Shown here: piece by piece, positions 7,430-13,997 of the stretch
Position numbering within the stretch: position 1 is the first letter of the stretch
Layout of the letters: each line of letters begins with the position of its first letter
Source of the DNA: an uncultured Blautia sp.
Lineage (GTDB): Bacteria > Bacillota > Clostridia > Lachnospirales > Lachnospiraceae
NCBI GenBank assembly: GCA_934364795.1
Contig: CAKRMK010000040.1
Span: 1-28,672, forward strand
Direction: 5' to 3'
DNA length: 28,672 nucleotides
Made by a program: the position numbers and the translations under genes
Notes under the pieces: generated by a model
The model's database searches: none
Told to the model about the DNA's origin: nothing
What the model saw: the letters and a program-made list of their open reading frames with translations, nothing else

Positions 7430-8236
7430 ATGAGGAAAAACAGAACAGCAAAACTTATTTTCAATGGCACGCTTCTGGCGCTGATGGCAGTTTTGGGAGT
7501 GACAGCTTATCAGGTTTCAAACAAAAACGAACATATTCAGGAAGTGCTTCCTTTGGAGAGAGTAAAGGAGAGTGATACAGCAAAAGGGGATGAAGGCAGC
7601 TCTAAGCAGTCGGAACCGCTGGCAGAGGCGGGAACAAATCTGGTAGAAGCAGAGCTGGATGATACAGCGGATACGGATTTTCTTGATGAAGAGGTGCTGA
7701 CAACAGATGGAGCAAATCTTCCGGGGAGTCTTAACAGCAGCGAAATAGATAATTCTGCAAATGTGGGAGAAAGCACCAGTGTAAATGCACAGGTTTCTTT
7801 GCACAAAGGCCCGGAAATTAATTTTTCTGAGGATACGTTGATGGAGTGGCCGGTGAATGGACATGTTCTGATTGATTACAGTATGGATCAGAGCGTATAT
7901 TTTCCAACACTGGATCAGTATAAATTAAGCCCTGCTATTTCTGTGCAGGCAGTGGAAGGGGCTCCGGTAGTTTCAGCTGTAAATGGAACAGTATATTCTA
8001 TTGAAAATGATGCACAAACTGGCACAACGGTAACAATGGAGCTTGGAAACGGTTATCAGGCAATTTACGGACAGCTTACTGATCTGGATGTGGCAGAGGG
8101 AGATACTGTGACAAAAGGTTCTATTATTGGTTATATTGCAGCTCCAACCAAGTATTACAGTGAGGAAGGCAGCAATCTTTATTTTGCCATGAAAAAGGAT
8201 GGGGAGCCAATTGACCCTATTGCTTATTTGCCGTAA
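7430..8236 (+). CDS. spoIIQ: SpoIIQ-like protein with a degenerate LytM/M23 domain
   Basis: A 268-residue protein with one N-terminal membrane segment (about 9-27), a long acidic, Ser/Asn-rich linker (about 35-130) and a C-terminal LytM/M23 fold (about 165-268). SpoIIQ is made in the forespore and binds mother-cell SpoIIIAH across the engulfing membranes. The zinc ligands of active M23 enzymes are gone: the H-x-G-x-D-like segment reads Y-K-L-S-P-A-I and the final H-x-H is N-L-Y-F, so it is predicted to be a structural, non-hydrolytic member as in Bacillus. Its position directly after spoIID supports the call. Ribosome site GAGGTG precedes the ATG. Confidence 0.85.
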   Translation: MRKNRTAKLIFNGTLLALMAVLGVTAYQVSNKNEHIQEVLPLERVKESDTAKGDEGSSKQSEPLAEAGTNLVEAELDDTADTDFLDEEVLTTDGANLPGSLNSSEIDNSANVGESTSVNAQVSLHKGPEINFSEDTLMEWPVNGHVLIDYSMDQSVYFPTLDQYKLSPAISVQAVEGAPVVSAVNGTVYSIENDAQTGTTVTMELGNGYQAIYGQLTDLDVAEGDTVTKGSIIGYIAAPTKYYSEEGSNLYFAMKKDGEPIDPIAYLP

Positions 8237-8260
8237 ATCATAATCCGTTTTACGCGGTCA

Positions 8261-8289
8261 TTCACAAAAAGAAAAAAACAACGTATAAT
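8261..8289 (+). promoter_or_regulatory. Sigma-A-type promoter of the small RNA
   Basis: TTCACA (five of six consensus bases), exactly 17 bases, then a perfect TATAAT. The predicted start falls at about 8293-8297, exactly where the closing helix of the small RNA begins. Confidence 0.65.
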
Positions 8290-8292
8290 AAA

Positions 8293-8378
8293 GCAGGTGG
8301 GAAAATTCGCAGTCGGTGTCTGGAGCGTATTGGAGATTGTTCAGGCAGTCTGTACGTCCGGGTCCTACCTGCTTTTTG
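8293..8378 (+). ncRNA. Putative small structured RNA downstream of spoIIQ
   Basis: An ~85-nt transcript bounded by its own promoter and a T5 tract. The ends form a continuous 10-bp helix, GCAGGTGGGA (8293-8302) with TCCTACCTGC (8363-8372), including one G-U pair, followed by TTTTT. An internal 8-bp helix, TGTCTGGA (8317-8324) with TTCAGGCA (8340-8347), is also possible, leaving purine-rich internal loops. I do not recognise the family. It lacks the SRP RNA tetraloop sequence and T-box or common riboswitch motifs. It could act as a trans-acting small RNA. The end-pairing helix would also serve as its terminator. Confidence 0.6.
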
Positions 8379-8501
8379 GCAGCCTGCATGAGGAATGATC
8401 TAAGAATGATTTAAGTGATCTGGAGTTTGCCTTGTGCTTTGTAATTTGGCGGGCTTATATGTAAAATACCAGTGTTTGAACCGATTGCTTTTAATAAAAA
8501 T

Positions 8502-8569
8502 AAGAAGTGCTTTGGGCGAAATCTGCAGCTTAAATTTGCTTTAGATTTTTATGACAAAAGGCACTTCTT
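8502..8569. terminator. Inverted repeat, possible terminator
   Basis: AAGAAGTGC (8502-8510) and GCACTTCTT (8561-8569) form a perfect 9-bp stem around a 50-nt AT-rich loop; the downstream side is T-rich. Function is uncertain because the loop is long. Confidence 0.35.
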
Positions 8570-8627
8570 TACATAAAAATTATATGACATAACTGGTGGA
8601 GACAGAAATTTTTTTATAAGTTTTGAT

Positions 8628-8695
8628 AGAGCGTGTCCCAAAAGGCTTTCTGCGAGATGTGTTACGGTTTGTGGGAGATTTTTCAAATACGCTCT
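8628..8695. repeat. Palindromic repeat, copy C (inverted short form)
   Basis: Arms AGAGCGTGT and ATACGCTCT bracket ggctttctgcgagatgtg, the reverse complement of the inner part of copy A. The copy is thus inverted relative to copy A. It ends 13 bases before the GIY-YIG gene and could supply a hairpin in its leader. Confidence 0.75.
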
Positions 8696-8708
8696 AAGGA
8701 AGGAAAAA

Positions 8709-8951
8709 ATGAATTATACATATATTGTGAAGTGTGCGGATGGAACCCTTTATACAGGGTGGACAAACTGTCTGGAAAAGCGGCTGAAGGCGCATAACAG
8801 TGGGAAAAATGGAGCGAAGTATACGAAAACAAAGAGGCCGGTGACGCTGGTGTATTATGAGGGATTTGCAACAAAGGAAGAGGCAATGAGCAGGGAATAT
8901 GCGATTAAGCAGCTGACCAGGGCGAAGAAGCTGGCGTTGATGGAGTTTTGA
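8709..8951 (+). CDS. GIY-YIG nuclease superfamily protein (YhbQ/UPF0213-like)
   Basis: An 80-residue single-domain protein. The GIY-YIG signature appears as Y-I-V (residues 5-7) and L-Y-T-G (14-17), followed by the conserved arginine in K-R-L-K-A-H and a late glutamate in E-E-A. The length matches the small YhbQ-type family, whose members are suggested to act on DNA or RNA but mostly lack a proven role. An AGGAAGG ribosome site supports the start. No partner gene is adjacent. Confidence 0.88.
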   Translation: MNYTYIVKCADGTLYTGWTNCLEKRLKAHNSGKNGAKYTKTKRPVTLVYYEGFATKEEAMSREYAIKQLTRAKKLALMEF

Positions 8952-9063
8952 ACGGCATTTCCATACACCCGCTTTTGAAAAATAATAAAAAATACAATTC
9001 ATGCTTTTAAACCCATTGAAAATGAAAAAAGCGGGAGTTCTGGAAGTGGTTATAAATAGAAAC

Positions 9064-9115
9064 TGAAGTGGGTGGAGTGAAAACTATGCTGAACGATTTC
9101 GCTCCACCCATTTCA
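9064..9115 (-). terminator. Strong hairpin between convergent genes
   Basis: Nineteen-base arms (9064-9082 and 9097-9115) pair with only two G-U positions around a 14-nt loop. On the minus strand the hairpin is followed by a T-rich stretch (cagtttctattt), so it most likely ends the hemolysin III-like gene. A second, looser inverted pair, CCCGCTTTT/AAAAGCGGG (8968-8976, 9027-9035), lies nearer the GIY-YIG gene. Confidence 0.7.
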
Positions 9116-9128
9116 GGCTGTAATCTGA

Positions 9129-9791
9129 TCAAACCGGCATATTGGCAACGAAGCAATACATTACGATAAAGTGGCAGGCACTTCCCAGCATAATAAATAC
9201 GTGAAAAATTTCATGTGATCCGAAATTTTTGTGTCTTGCGTTGAAGATGGGAAGCTTCAGTGCGTATATGACGCCGCCGATGGTGTAGATAATACCACCG
9301 GCCAGAAGCCAGCCAAATCCGGCCTTGGGCAGTGCGTGGATAATGGGAATGAAAGCCAGTACGCACAGCCAGCCCATTCCGATATATAAAACAGAAGAAA
9401 TCCATTTGGGGCAGGTTACCCAGAATGCTTTAAAAATAATTCCAAGAATGGCGGTAGTCCATACAAGCGCACAAAGTGCATAACCAATCTTGTTGTGAAG
9501 AACGATCAGGCATATTGGAGTGTAGCTTCCGGCAATCATGACAAAGATCATCATGTGATCCAGCTTCTTCAGACGACGGTTTACCTTGGCTGAGGAGTCT
9601 ACAGAGTGGTAAAGAGTGCTGGCTGCATAAAGAAGCATCATGGTAAGGATAAAAATGCTTAATGCAAAAATGTGAATGTGGTCGCTCCATACTGATGAAC
9701 GAAGAAGTAATGGGGCGGCACCTGCGGCTGCCAGAAGAAAGGCAATTCCATGGGTGATTGCACTTCCAGGATCTTTTAATTTAAATTTCAT
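9129..9791 (-). CDS. Hemolysin III family (PAQR-type) membrane protein
   Basis: A 220-residue protein with about seven membrane segments. Family hallmarks are present: S-T-L-Y-H (residues ~58-62), the K-L-D-H segment (~76-79) and the C-terminal H-E-I-F-H motif, whose histidines with the early one form the metal site of PAQR proteins. Bacterial members (YqfA/TrhA) have been linked to membrane energetics and fluidity rather than true haemolysis. The name hemolysin III is historical. Ribosome site AGGAGG precedes the ATG. The upstream region carries repeated GTAGTAT elements and dyads that may be an operator. Confidence 0.9.
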   Translation of the reverse strand: MKFKLKDPGSAITHGIAFLLAAAGAAPLLLRSSVWSDHIHIFALSIFILTMMLLYAASTLYHSVDSSAKVNRRLKKLDHMMIFVMIAGSYTPICLIVLHNKIGYALCALVWTTAILGIIFKAFWVTCPKWISSVLYIGMGWLCVLAFIPIIHALPKAGFGWLLAGGIIYTIGGVIYALKLPIFNARHKNFGSHEIFHVFIMLGSACHFIVMYCFVANMPV

Positions 9792-9823
9792 AGTGACACC
9801 TCCTGATGAAAAATTAAAACAAA

Positions 9824-9864
9824 GTAGTATCTTACAAAATGTAATGTAGTATTAAAAACTACAT
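9824..9864 (-). promoter_or_regulatory. Candidate operator upstream of the hemolysin III-like gene
   Basis: GTAGTAT occurs at 9824-9830 and again at 9846-9852, 22 bases apart (two helical turns). Between them is the dyad TTACAAAATGTAA (9832-9844), and the second copy is part of another dyad, ATGTAGT/ACTACAT (9844-9850, 9858-9864). Such phased repeats suggest a transcription-factor site. The regulator is unknown. Confidence 0.4.
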
Positions 9865-10050
9865 CAAAGAGTATGCAATAACTATAACACCTTTTTTCAA
9901 AAATGCAAGGGGTTTTAGAAAAGTTTTATAATAAAAGTTTTTTGATCTTTGTTTTTTCACAAGAAGGTTTTTACAGGAAACGAAATATGTAGCACTTAAG
10001 ATGTTTACATGGTAAAATAAAGCAACTAAAAAAGCAGGGGGTAACTGGTA

Positions 10051-10431
10051 GTGAAGATAACGGAGGAGTTTTTGAAAAATGCAGAGGAGATTCCTAATTT
10101 TTCAGATGGAGTCATTATGCCGGATGGGGATTACAGGCTGATTAATGAGGGTGGGCATTTGCAGACGTTAATGTCCCTTTTGCCGTATCCGGAAAAGGAA
10201 ATCTGGAAGATGATTCCGGAAAATGATTCTGCATTGTTCTGGCTGATTGAAAAGACGGGATGTGTGCTTACAGACTATAATTCTACGGTTGGAATGGCGA
10301 TGACGCCGGAACAGAAAGAGGTTTTTGATCTGCTGGTGAAGCACGGAATTGTTTCTGAGGAATATTTTGATATTACGAAGCAGCGGCAGAAGATGCATGG
10401 AGAAATTTTGAATCAGAGAAATATTGATTAA
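10051..10431 (+). CDS. Unrecognised small soluble protein
   Basis: A 126-residue acidic protein with no membrane segment or signal peptide and no family I recognise. The start is GTG, preceded by GCAGGGGG at a suitable distance. Visible features are an N-terminal helix (E-E-F-L-K-N-A-E-E), a Gly/Asp-rich centre (D-G-D-Y-R-L-I-N-E-G-G) and a helical C-terminal half. It stands alone between divergent hemolysin III-like and convergent spoVT genes, and shares a terminator with spoVT. Codon use looks like that of its neighbours, so it is likely a real gene of unknown function. Confidence 0.7.
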   Translation: MKITEEFLKNAEEIPNFSDGVIMPDGDYRLINEGGHLQTLMSLLPYPEKEIWKMIPENDSALFWLIEKTGCVLTDYNSTVGMAMTPEQKEVFDLLVKHGIVSEEYFDITKQRQKMHGEILNQRNID

Positions 10432-10441
10432 AACTGAAAAG

Positions 10442-10498
10442 GCTGCTGTATCAATGAAAATTTTTTAAAATATAATGTGAATTTTCATGTACAACAGC
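10442..10498. terminator. Bidirectional terminator between the small gene and spoVT
   Basis: Long inverted arms (10442-10462 and 10480-10498): GCTG...GTA and ATGAAAATT pair with AATTTTCAT and TAC...CAGC. T-rich sequence follows on the plus strand. It sits exactly between two convergent genes. Confidence 0.7.
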
Positions 10499-10505
10499 TT
10501 TCATT

Positions 10506-11054
10506 TTATTGTTCCATCTGGCGGCCAAGAAATCCGGCAGCGGTCTGGGCAAGGAGCTTTTCGCTGGCACCCATTGTGTCTTTATCGTTTTTTCCGATGA
10601 GGATAACGCTGCCAATAGCATCACCGGCAGCGATGATGGGATGGATTACCTGGGAGCTGGAAATATCGGGTTGCTCATCCACAACAGGAATTTTGCCCCG
10701 GTCTTTGGGATTGAGGCATTTGGATTCACGGTCATTGATAACGCCTTCCAACTGGCTGCTGATCATTTTTCCAATAAATTCTTTGCTTCCTGGTCCGGCA
10801 GCAGCTACCACCTGGTCATGATCAGTGATGCAGGAAAGCATTCCGGTGGACTGGGAAAGAGATTCTGCGTATTCTTTTGCAAAAATGCTTAATTCTCCGA
10901 TGGGAGAGTACTTTTTCAAAATGATTTCGCCCTCACGATCGGTAAAAATTTCCAGTGGCGTACCTTCTTTGATTCGCAGGGTCCGGCGGATTTCTTTTGG
11001 GATGACCACACGGCCAAGATCATCAATTCTTCTTACGATTCCTGTCGCTTTCAT
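10506..11054 (-). CDS. spoVT: Stage V sporulation protein T, AbrB-family regulator
   Basis: A 182-residue transcription factor. Residues 1-50 are the AbrB swapped-hairpin DNA-binding domain (T-G-I-V-R-R-I-D-D-L-G-R-V-V-I-P-K-E-I-R), almost the consensus for SpoVT. Residues ~56-178 form the GAF-like sensor domain. SpoVT modulates sigma-G-dependent forespore genes and spore coat/germination traits in Bacillus, and affects sporulation in clostridia. Length agrees with Bacillus SpoVT (about 178). The upstream sequence carries an AGGAGG-like ribosome site (caggaggaacc). Confidence 0.95.
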   Translation of the reverse strand: MKATGIVRRIDDLGRVVIPKEIRRTLRIKEGTPLEIFTDREGEIILKKYSPIGELSIFAKEYAESLSQSTGMLSCITDHDQVVAAAGPGSKEFIGKMISSQLEGVINDRESKCLNPKDRGKIPVVDEQPDISSSQVIHPIIAAGDAIGSVILIGKNDKDTMGASEKLLAQTAAGFLGRQMEQ

Positions 11055-11155
11055 TTATTGGTTCCTCCTGTATTTTTCATCTGTTTCCATATTCTGTAGT
11101 GTATGGGTAGTATGTGAAAAAATGGAGAAATTATGCGTTTGCCAAGAGTTAATTT

Positions 11156-11719
11156 TCAAAGTATATTTTTTACAGGAAAATCCAGATATTCTTCTAAGGT
11201 CATGCCTGTGAGTTTCAGATAGCTGGAGAGCTCACGGGTTACATAGCGGATGTGCCAGGGTTCGTATGGAATCCCGGTAACAGATTCTTTATTTTCGGGA
11301 TAGCGGAGAATAAAACCAAAAAGGGAGGCGTTTCTGGCAAGCCATTTACCTTCGGCGGTGGCAGCAAATTCTGGAATTAACTGCATGTTAAGGGAAGGGC
11401 AGGAGACATCCAGGGCCAGACCGCTTTGGTGCTCACTTGTACCGGGAGCGGCAACGTAAGGATTGCCTGTGTAAAGCTCCTGCTGGCGTTTGTAGGAGCG
11501 GTAACCGGAAATCCCGTAAAGACATAAGCCTTCCTTACAGGCCGCCTGCACAAGCCGCAGGGCTGCGTGAGCCGCCTTTTTTTCCATAAGGCGTTTGGAA
11601 TCACCGGCGGGGGCATCAAAAGGAATTCCTGAATCAATAAGGTTTAGCGGGATATAATCAGATGGAAGCGGGTGAGTTTTGTTGATTAAGCGAGTGTAGA
11701 TGTTTAGCGTTTCTGGCAT
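11156..11719 (-). CDS. M15/VanY-type D-alanyl-D-alanine carboxypeptidase-like protein
   Basis: A 187-residue zinc peptidase domain of the VanY/LdcB type, which removes terminal D-Ala from peptidoglycan stems. Zinc ligands are H97 and D104 in S-E-H-Q-S-G-L-A-L-D, and H156 in E-P-W-H; E153 is the catalytic base. The S-G-Y-R-S substrate motif (71-75) is intact. The unusual point is the absence of a signal peptide or membrane anchor: a good GGGGG ribosome site sits right before the ATG and no longer frame is available. It may therefore act inside the cell (mother cell, recycling) or leave by an unknown route. Confidence 0.88.
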   Translation of the reverse strand: MPETLNIYTRLINKTHPLPSDYIPLNLIDSGIPFDAPAGDSKRLMEKKAAHAALRLVQAACKEGLCLYGISGYRSYKRQQELYTGNPYVAAPGTSEHQSGLALDVSCPSLNMQLIPEFAATAEGKWLARNASLFGFILRYPENKESVTGIPYEPWHIRYVTRELSSYLKLTGMTLEEYLDFPVKNIL

Positions 11720-11818
11720 AAAAAATCCCCCTTTCTCTTACATCCTTTTATGTTTATGATGCAAGCATGGGGGATATGTCTGTAAATTGCAGGAATGGGG
11801 CGTAGCAGTGGATATGTC

Positions 11819-12352
11819 CTAAAAATCCACCGGTTCATAATCCAGCAGTTTCGCCAGAAATCCTTTCTTTTGAAGCTCTTCCTGAATGGCGTCGAGGATT
11901 TCTTCGCTTTCTGCGTCTACGGTGTGATAATGATAACCGGAGGTTACATTTTTCAGAAGGCTGGATTTGCCGGTGCCAAGTTCGTCCATATAATTCTGGA
12001 TATCCCGGCGGGATTTAATTCCCATGCTAGCTCGGATGACTCCATATATTTTGTGATAGACGAATACATCACGGATCTGTCCACCGGCATCTACGATGGT
12101 GTTTAATTCGTCTTCTACCTGCTCATCGGAGTGGAAAACTTTGAAAACACGGGAACATTTCTTTTCTTCCTGAAGCAGATAGCCTCTGTTTGTGGACAAG
12201 ATGGTGGCACCATTGGCGCGCAAAAGAGAAATATCCTGTACTATGATCTGACGGCTTACATGTAGCTTCCGAGAAAGAGTACTGCCGGAAACGGGGATAT
12301 TTTCAGATGATAAAATATATAAAAGTTGTTTTCTTCTTTCTTCGCCATTCAT
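11819..12352 (-). CDS. niaR: NiaR-like transcriptional repressor (HTH_11 plus 3H domain)
   Basis: A 177-residue regulator. Residues ~5-60 form a winged helix-turn-helix (L-S-R-K-L-H-V-S-R-Q) and residues ~75-170 the 3H domain, named for its histidines: H in F-V-Y-H-K-I-Y-G and the pair in G-Y-H-Y-H-T-V. NiaR proteins bind nicotinic acid and repress NAD biosynthesis and niacin uptake genes. No nad or niacin-transport gene is in the window, so its targets lie elsewhere. The frame is open to 12568, but the ATG at 12352 has an AGGAG ribosome site and matches the family's N-terminus. Confidence 0.88.
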   Translation of the reverse strand: MNGEERRKQLLYILSSENIPVSGSTLSRKLHVSRQIIVQDISLLRANGATILSTNRGYLLQEEKKCSRVFKVFHSDEQVEDELNTIVDAGGQIRDVFVYHKIYGVIRASMGIKSRRDIQNYMDELGTGKSSLLKNVTSGYHYHTVDAESEEILDAIQEELQKKGFLAKLLDYEPVDF

Positions 12353-12449
12353 GATTTTTGCTCCTGTTTTTTGGGGTTGTATCTGATACATAATGTACAC
12401 CCAAAGGAGGAGACTGGCAAGAGAAAACTGCTTTAAAAGGATTACAGAA

Positions 12450-13997
12450 TTACTGGTCACGAAGTGAACAGTGACATTCCAGAAACTGCTTCGGGGACAT
12501 TCCCGTGAGCTTCTTAAACACCTTGCTGAAATAAAGGGAATCCTCATATCCCACAAAAGCTGCAACATCCTTTATTTTGCAATAAGGATCTGCAGTAAAA
12601 AGTTCTTTTGCCTTATCAATGCGAAGCTGGACAATGTAATCCGCAGGCGTGATATCCTTATATTCCCGGAAAATTTTACTCAAATAAGCAGGGGTAAATC
12701 CAAACTGTTCCGCAATGGATTTTGTGTTAATGGGATGGGTATAATTTTCTTTCATATACGCATCTATTTTTATGAGAATATTGGATTTTTCTGTAGGCAT
12801 TTTTTCTTCTTTCAGAAGGAATTCAAGAAGAGAAGAAAAGATGGACTGCAGGTTTTCGTACAGGCTTTTGTAGCTGTCGGAAAGCATGAGGATATCACCA
12901 ACTGTAGTCTGGACATCCAGTGCAGCAGGAGGAATTACATCGTCAGTTGCGGCTATGCAGGTGTGAAGAAATTCCTGTAAAATGCGGTACAGGATCACGG
13001 TTGGAAGCTCCTGTTTTTTGATAGCTTTGATGTAACTGTATAATTCAGCATCAAACAGAGAAAGATTTTTTTTAATAAAAAGGCCGGATAACCGCATGTG
13101 ATAAGGATGAAAATCTGTGATTGTTTTTTCATAATTTTCATATCCGGTATCCATACTGTCTTTCTCATAAAAAAGCAGGCTGGAATGTTCCAGATGTACC
13201 TGGCGGTTCAAAAAACTGCGGAGATCCAGAATTGCCTGATGGATATTGCGGATTCCGTGAGGATGGGTGTCAATGGCAATGGTGATGGTAAAATCCCTCT
13301 GGGTAAGCTCCTGCAAAACTTCAGAAAGACCGGGGGTATCTGTATTGCCTGCCCCGTCCGGAGGAAGAAAAAGAACGATTTTTTCTGCAAGGGTAAGCCC
13401 GTCAATGATCCAGTAGTGATCCTTTAATTCCGTATATTTTTCAAATAGTTCTGAAAGATTAGTCTTTTTCCACAAAGATGGAAAAAGCTCATTGTAGGAT
13501 GATGCATACATAGGAAAAGAACTGATAGATAAAAGTGCAATCTGGTAGCTGGAATCGTGGGAGGCAGAGGCATGAGTGCGTGGTGTTTCCACTTCATCCG
13601 GTCGGTTGTGGATATAATCCAGACATTTTTGTGCATAAGCTTTCTGAAGCTGTTTATGCAGCTCGTCCTCATCAATTGGTTTCAGAAGATAATCAAAAAC
13701 GCCATAGCGGATTGCCTTTTGTGCATAATCAAAATTACTGAATCCGGTAAGGATAATACTTAAGATATGGGGCAGCTTTGAGTGGGTATATTCAATCAGT
13801 TCCAGTCCATTTATAACAGGAACCTGGATGTCTGTGATCATTACATCAATGCGCTCGCCCTGGCTTTGGAGGAAGTCCATTGCCTCCTGCCCGTTCTGTG
13901 CTTTTCCAATGATCTGGTAATCTTCATGGAAAGAATTTATGATTGCAATAATCTCTCTTAAAATAGGTGGCTCATCCTCAATCACAAAGATATTCAT
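12450..13997 (-). CDS. YesN-like response regulator, receiver plus AraC DNA-binding domain
   Basis: Residues 1-~120 are a receiver domain with the acidic pair E8-D9 and phospho-acceptor D56 (in M-I-T-D-I-Q-V-P). A poorly conserved middle (~150-400) follows, then an AraC/XylS double helix-turn-helix (~410-510) ending with G-M-S-P-K-Q-F. Such proteins activate sugar-uptake operons after phosphorylation by a YesM-type kinase. The partner kinase overlaps it by 20 bp, and the obvious target is the divergent sugar ABC operon at 15958. I start at the ATG (13997) giving M-N-I-F-V-I-E-D; a TTG two codons earlier (14003) is also reachable from the same AGGAGG site. Confidence 0.93.
   Translation of the reverse strand: MNIFVIEDEPPILREIIAIINSFHEDYQIIGKAQNGQEAMDFLQSQGERIDVMITDIQVPVINGLELIEYTHSKLPHILSIILTGFSNFDYAQKAIRYGVFDYLLKPIDEDELHKQLQKAYAQKCLDYIHNRPDEVETPRTHASASHDSSYQIALLSISSFPMYASSYNELFPSLWKKTNLSELFEKYTELKDHYWIIDGLTLAEKIVLFLPPDGAGNTDTPGLSEVLQELTQRDFTITIAIDTHPHGIRNIHQAILDLRSFLNRQVHLEHSSLLFYEKDSMDTGYENYEKTITDFHPYHMRLSGLFIKKNLSLFDAELYSYIKAIKKQELPTVILYRILQEFLHTCIAATDDVIPPAALDVQTTVGDILMLSDSYKSLYENLQSIFSSLLEFLLKEEKMPTEKSNILIKIDAYMKENYTHPINTKSIAEQFGFTPAYLSKIFREYKDITPADYIVQLRIDKAKELFTADPYCKIKDVAAFVGYEDSLYFSKVFKKLTGMSPKQFLECHCSLRDQ

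Larger units (their letters stand above)
8237..8708. other. Intergenic stretch, 472 bp, containing a probable small RNA
   Basis: The stretch contains, in order, a promoter (8261-8289), a hairpin-closed small RNA (8293-8378), about 120 bp with no visible feature, a terminator-like hairpin (8502-8569) and palindromic repeat copy C (8628-8695). I see no credible protein-coding gene. Confidence 0.6.

Noticed and set aside
8293..8378. SRP (4.5S/6S-type) RNA gene
   Set aside because: A few short words (ggtggg, gggtcct) resemble clostridial SRP RNA, but the conserved SRP tetraloop helix sequence is absent and the length is too short.
12353..12568. Long N-terminal extension of NiaR
   Set aside because: It overlaps the response regulator gene in another frame, has no homology to the family and lacks a ribosome site; the ATG at 12352 has one.
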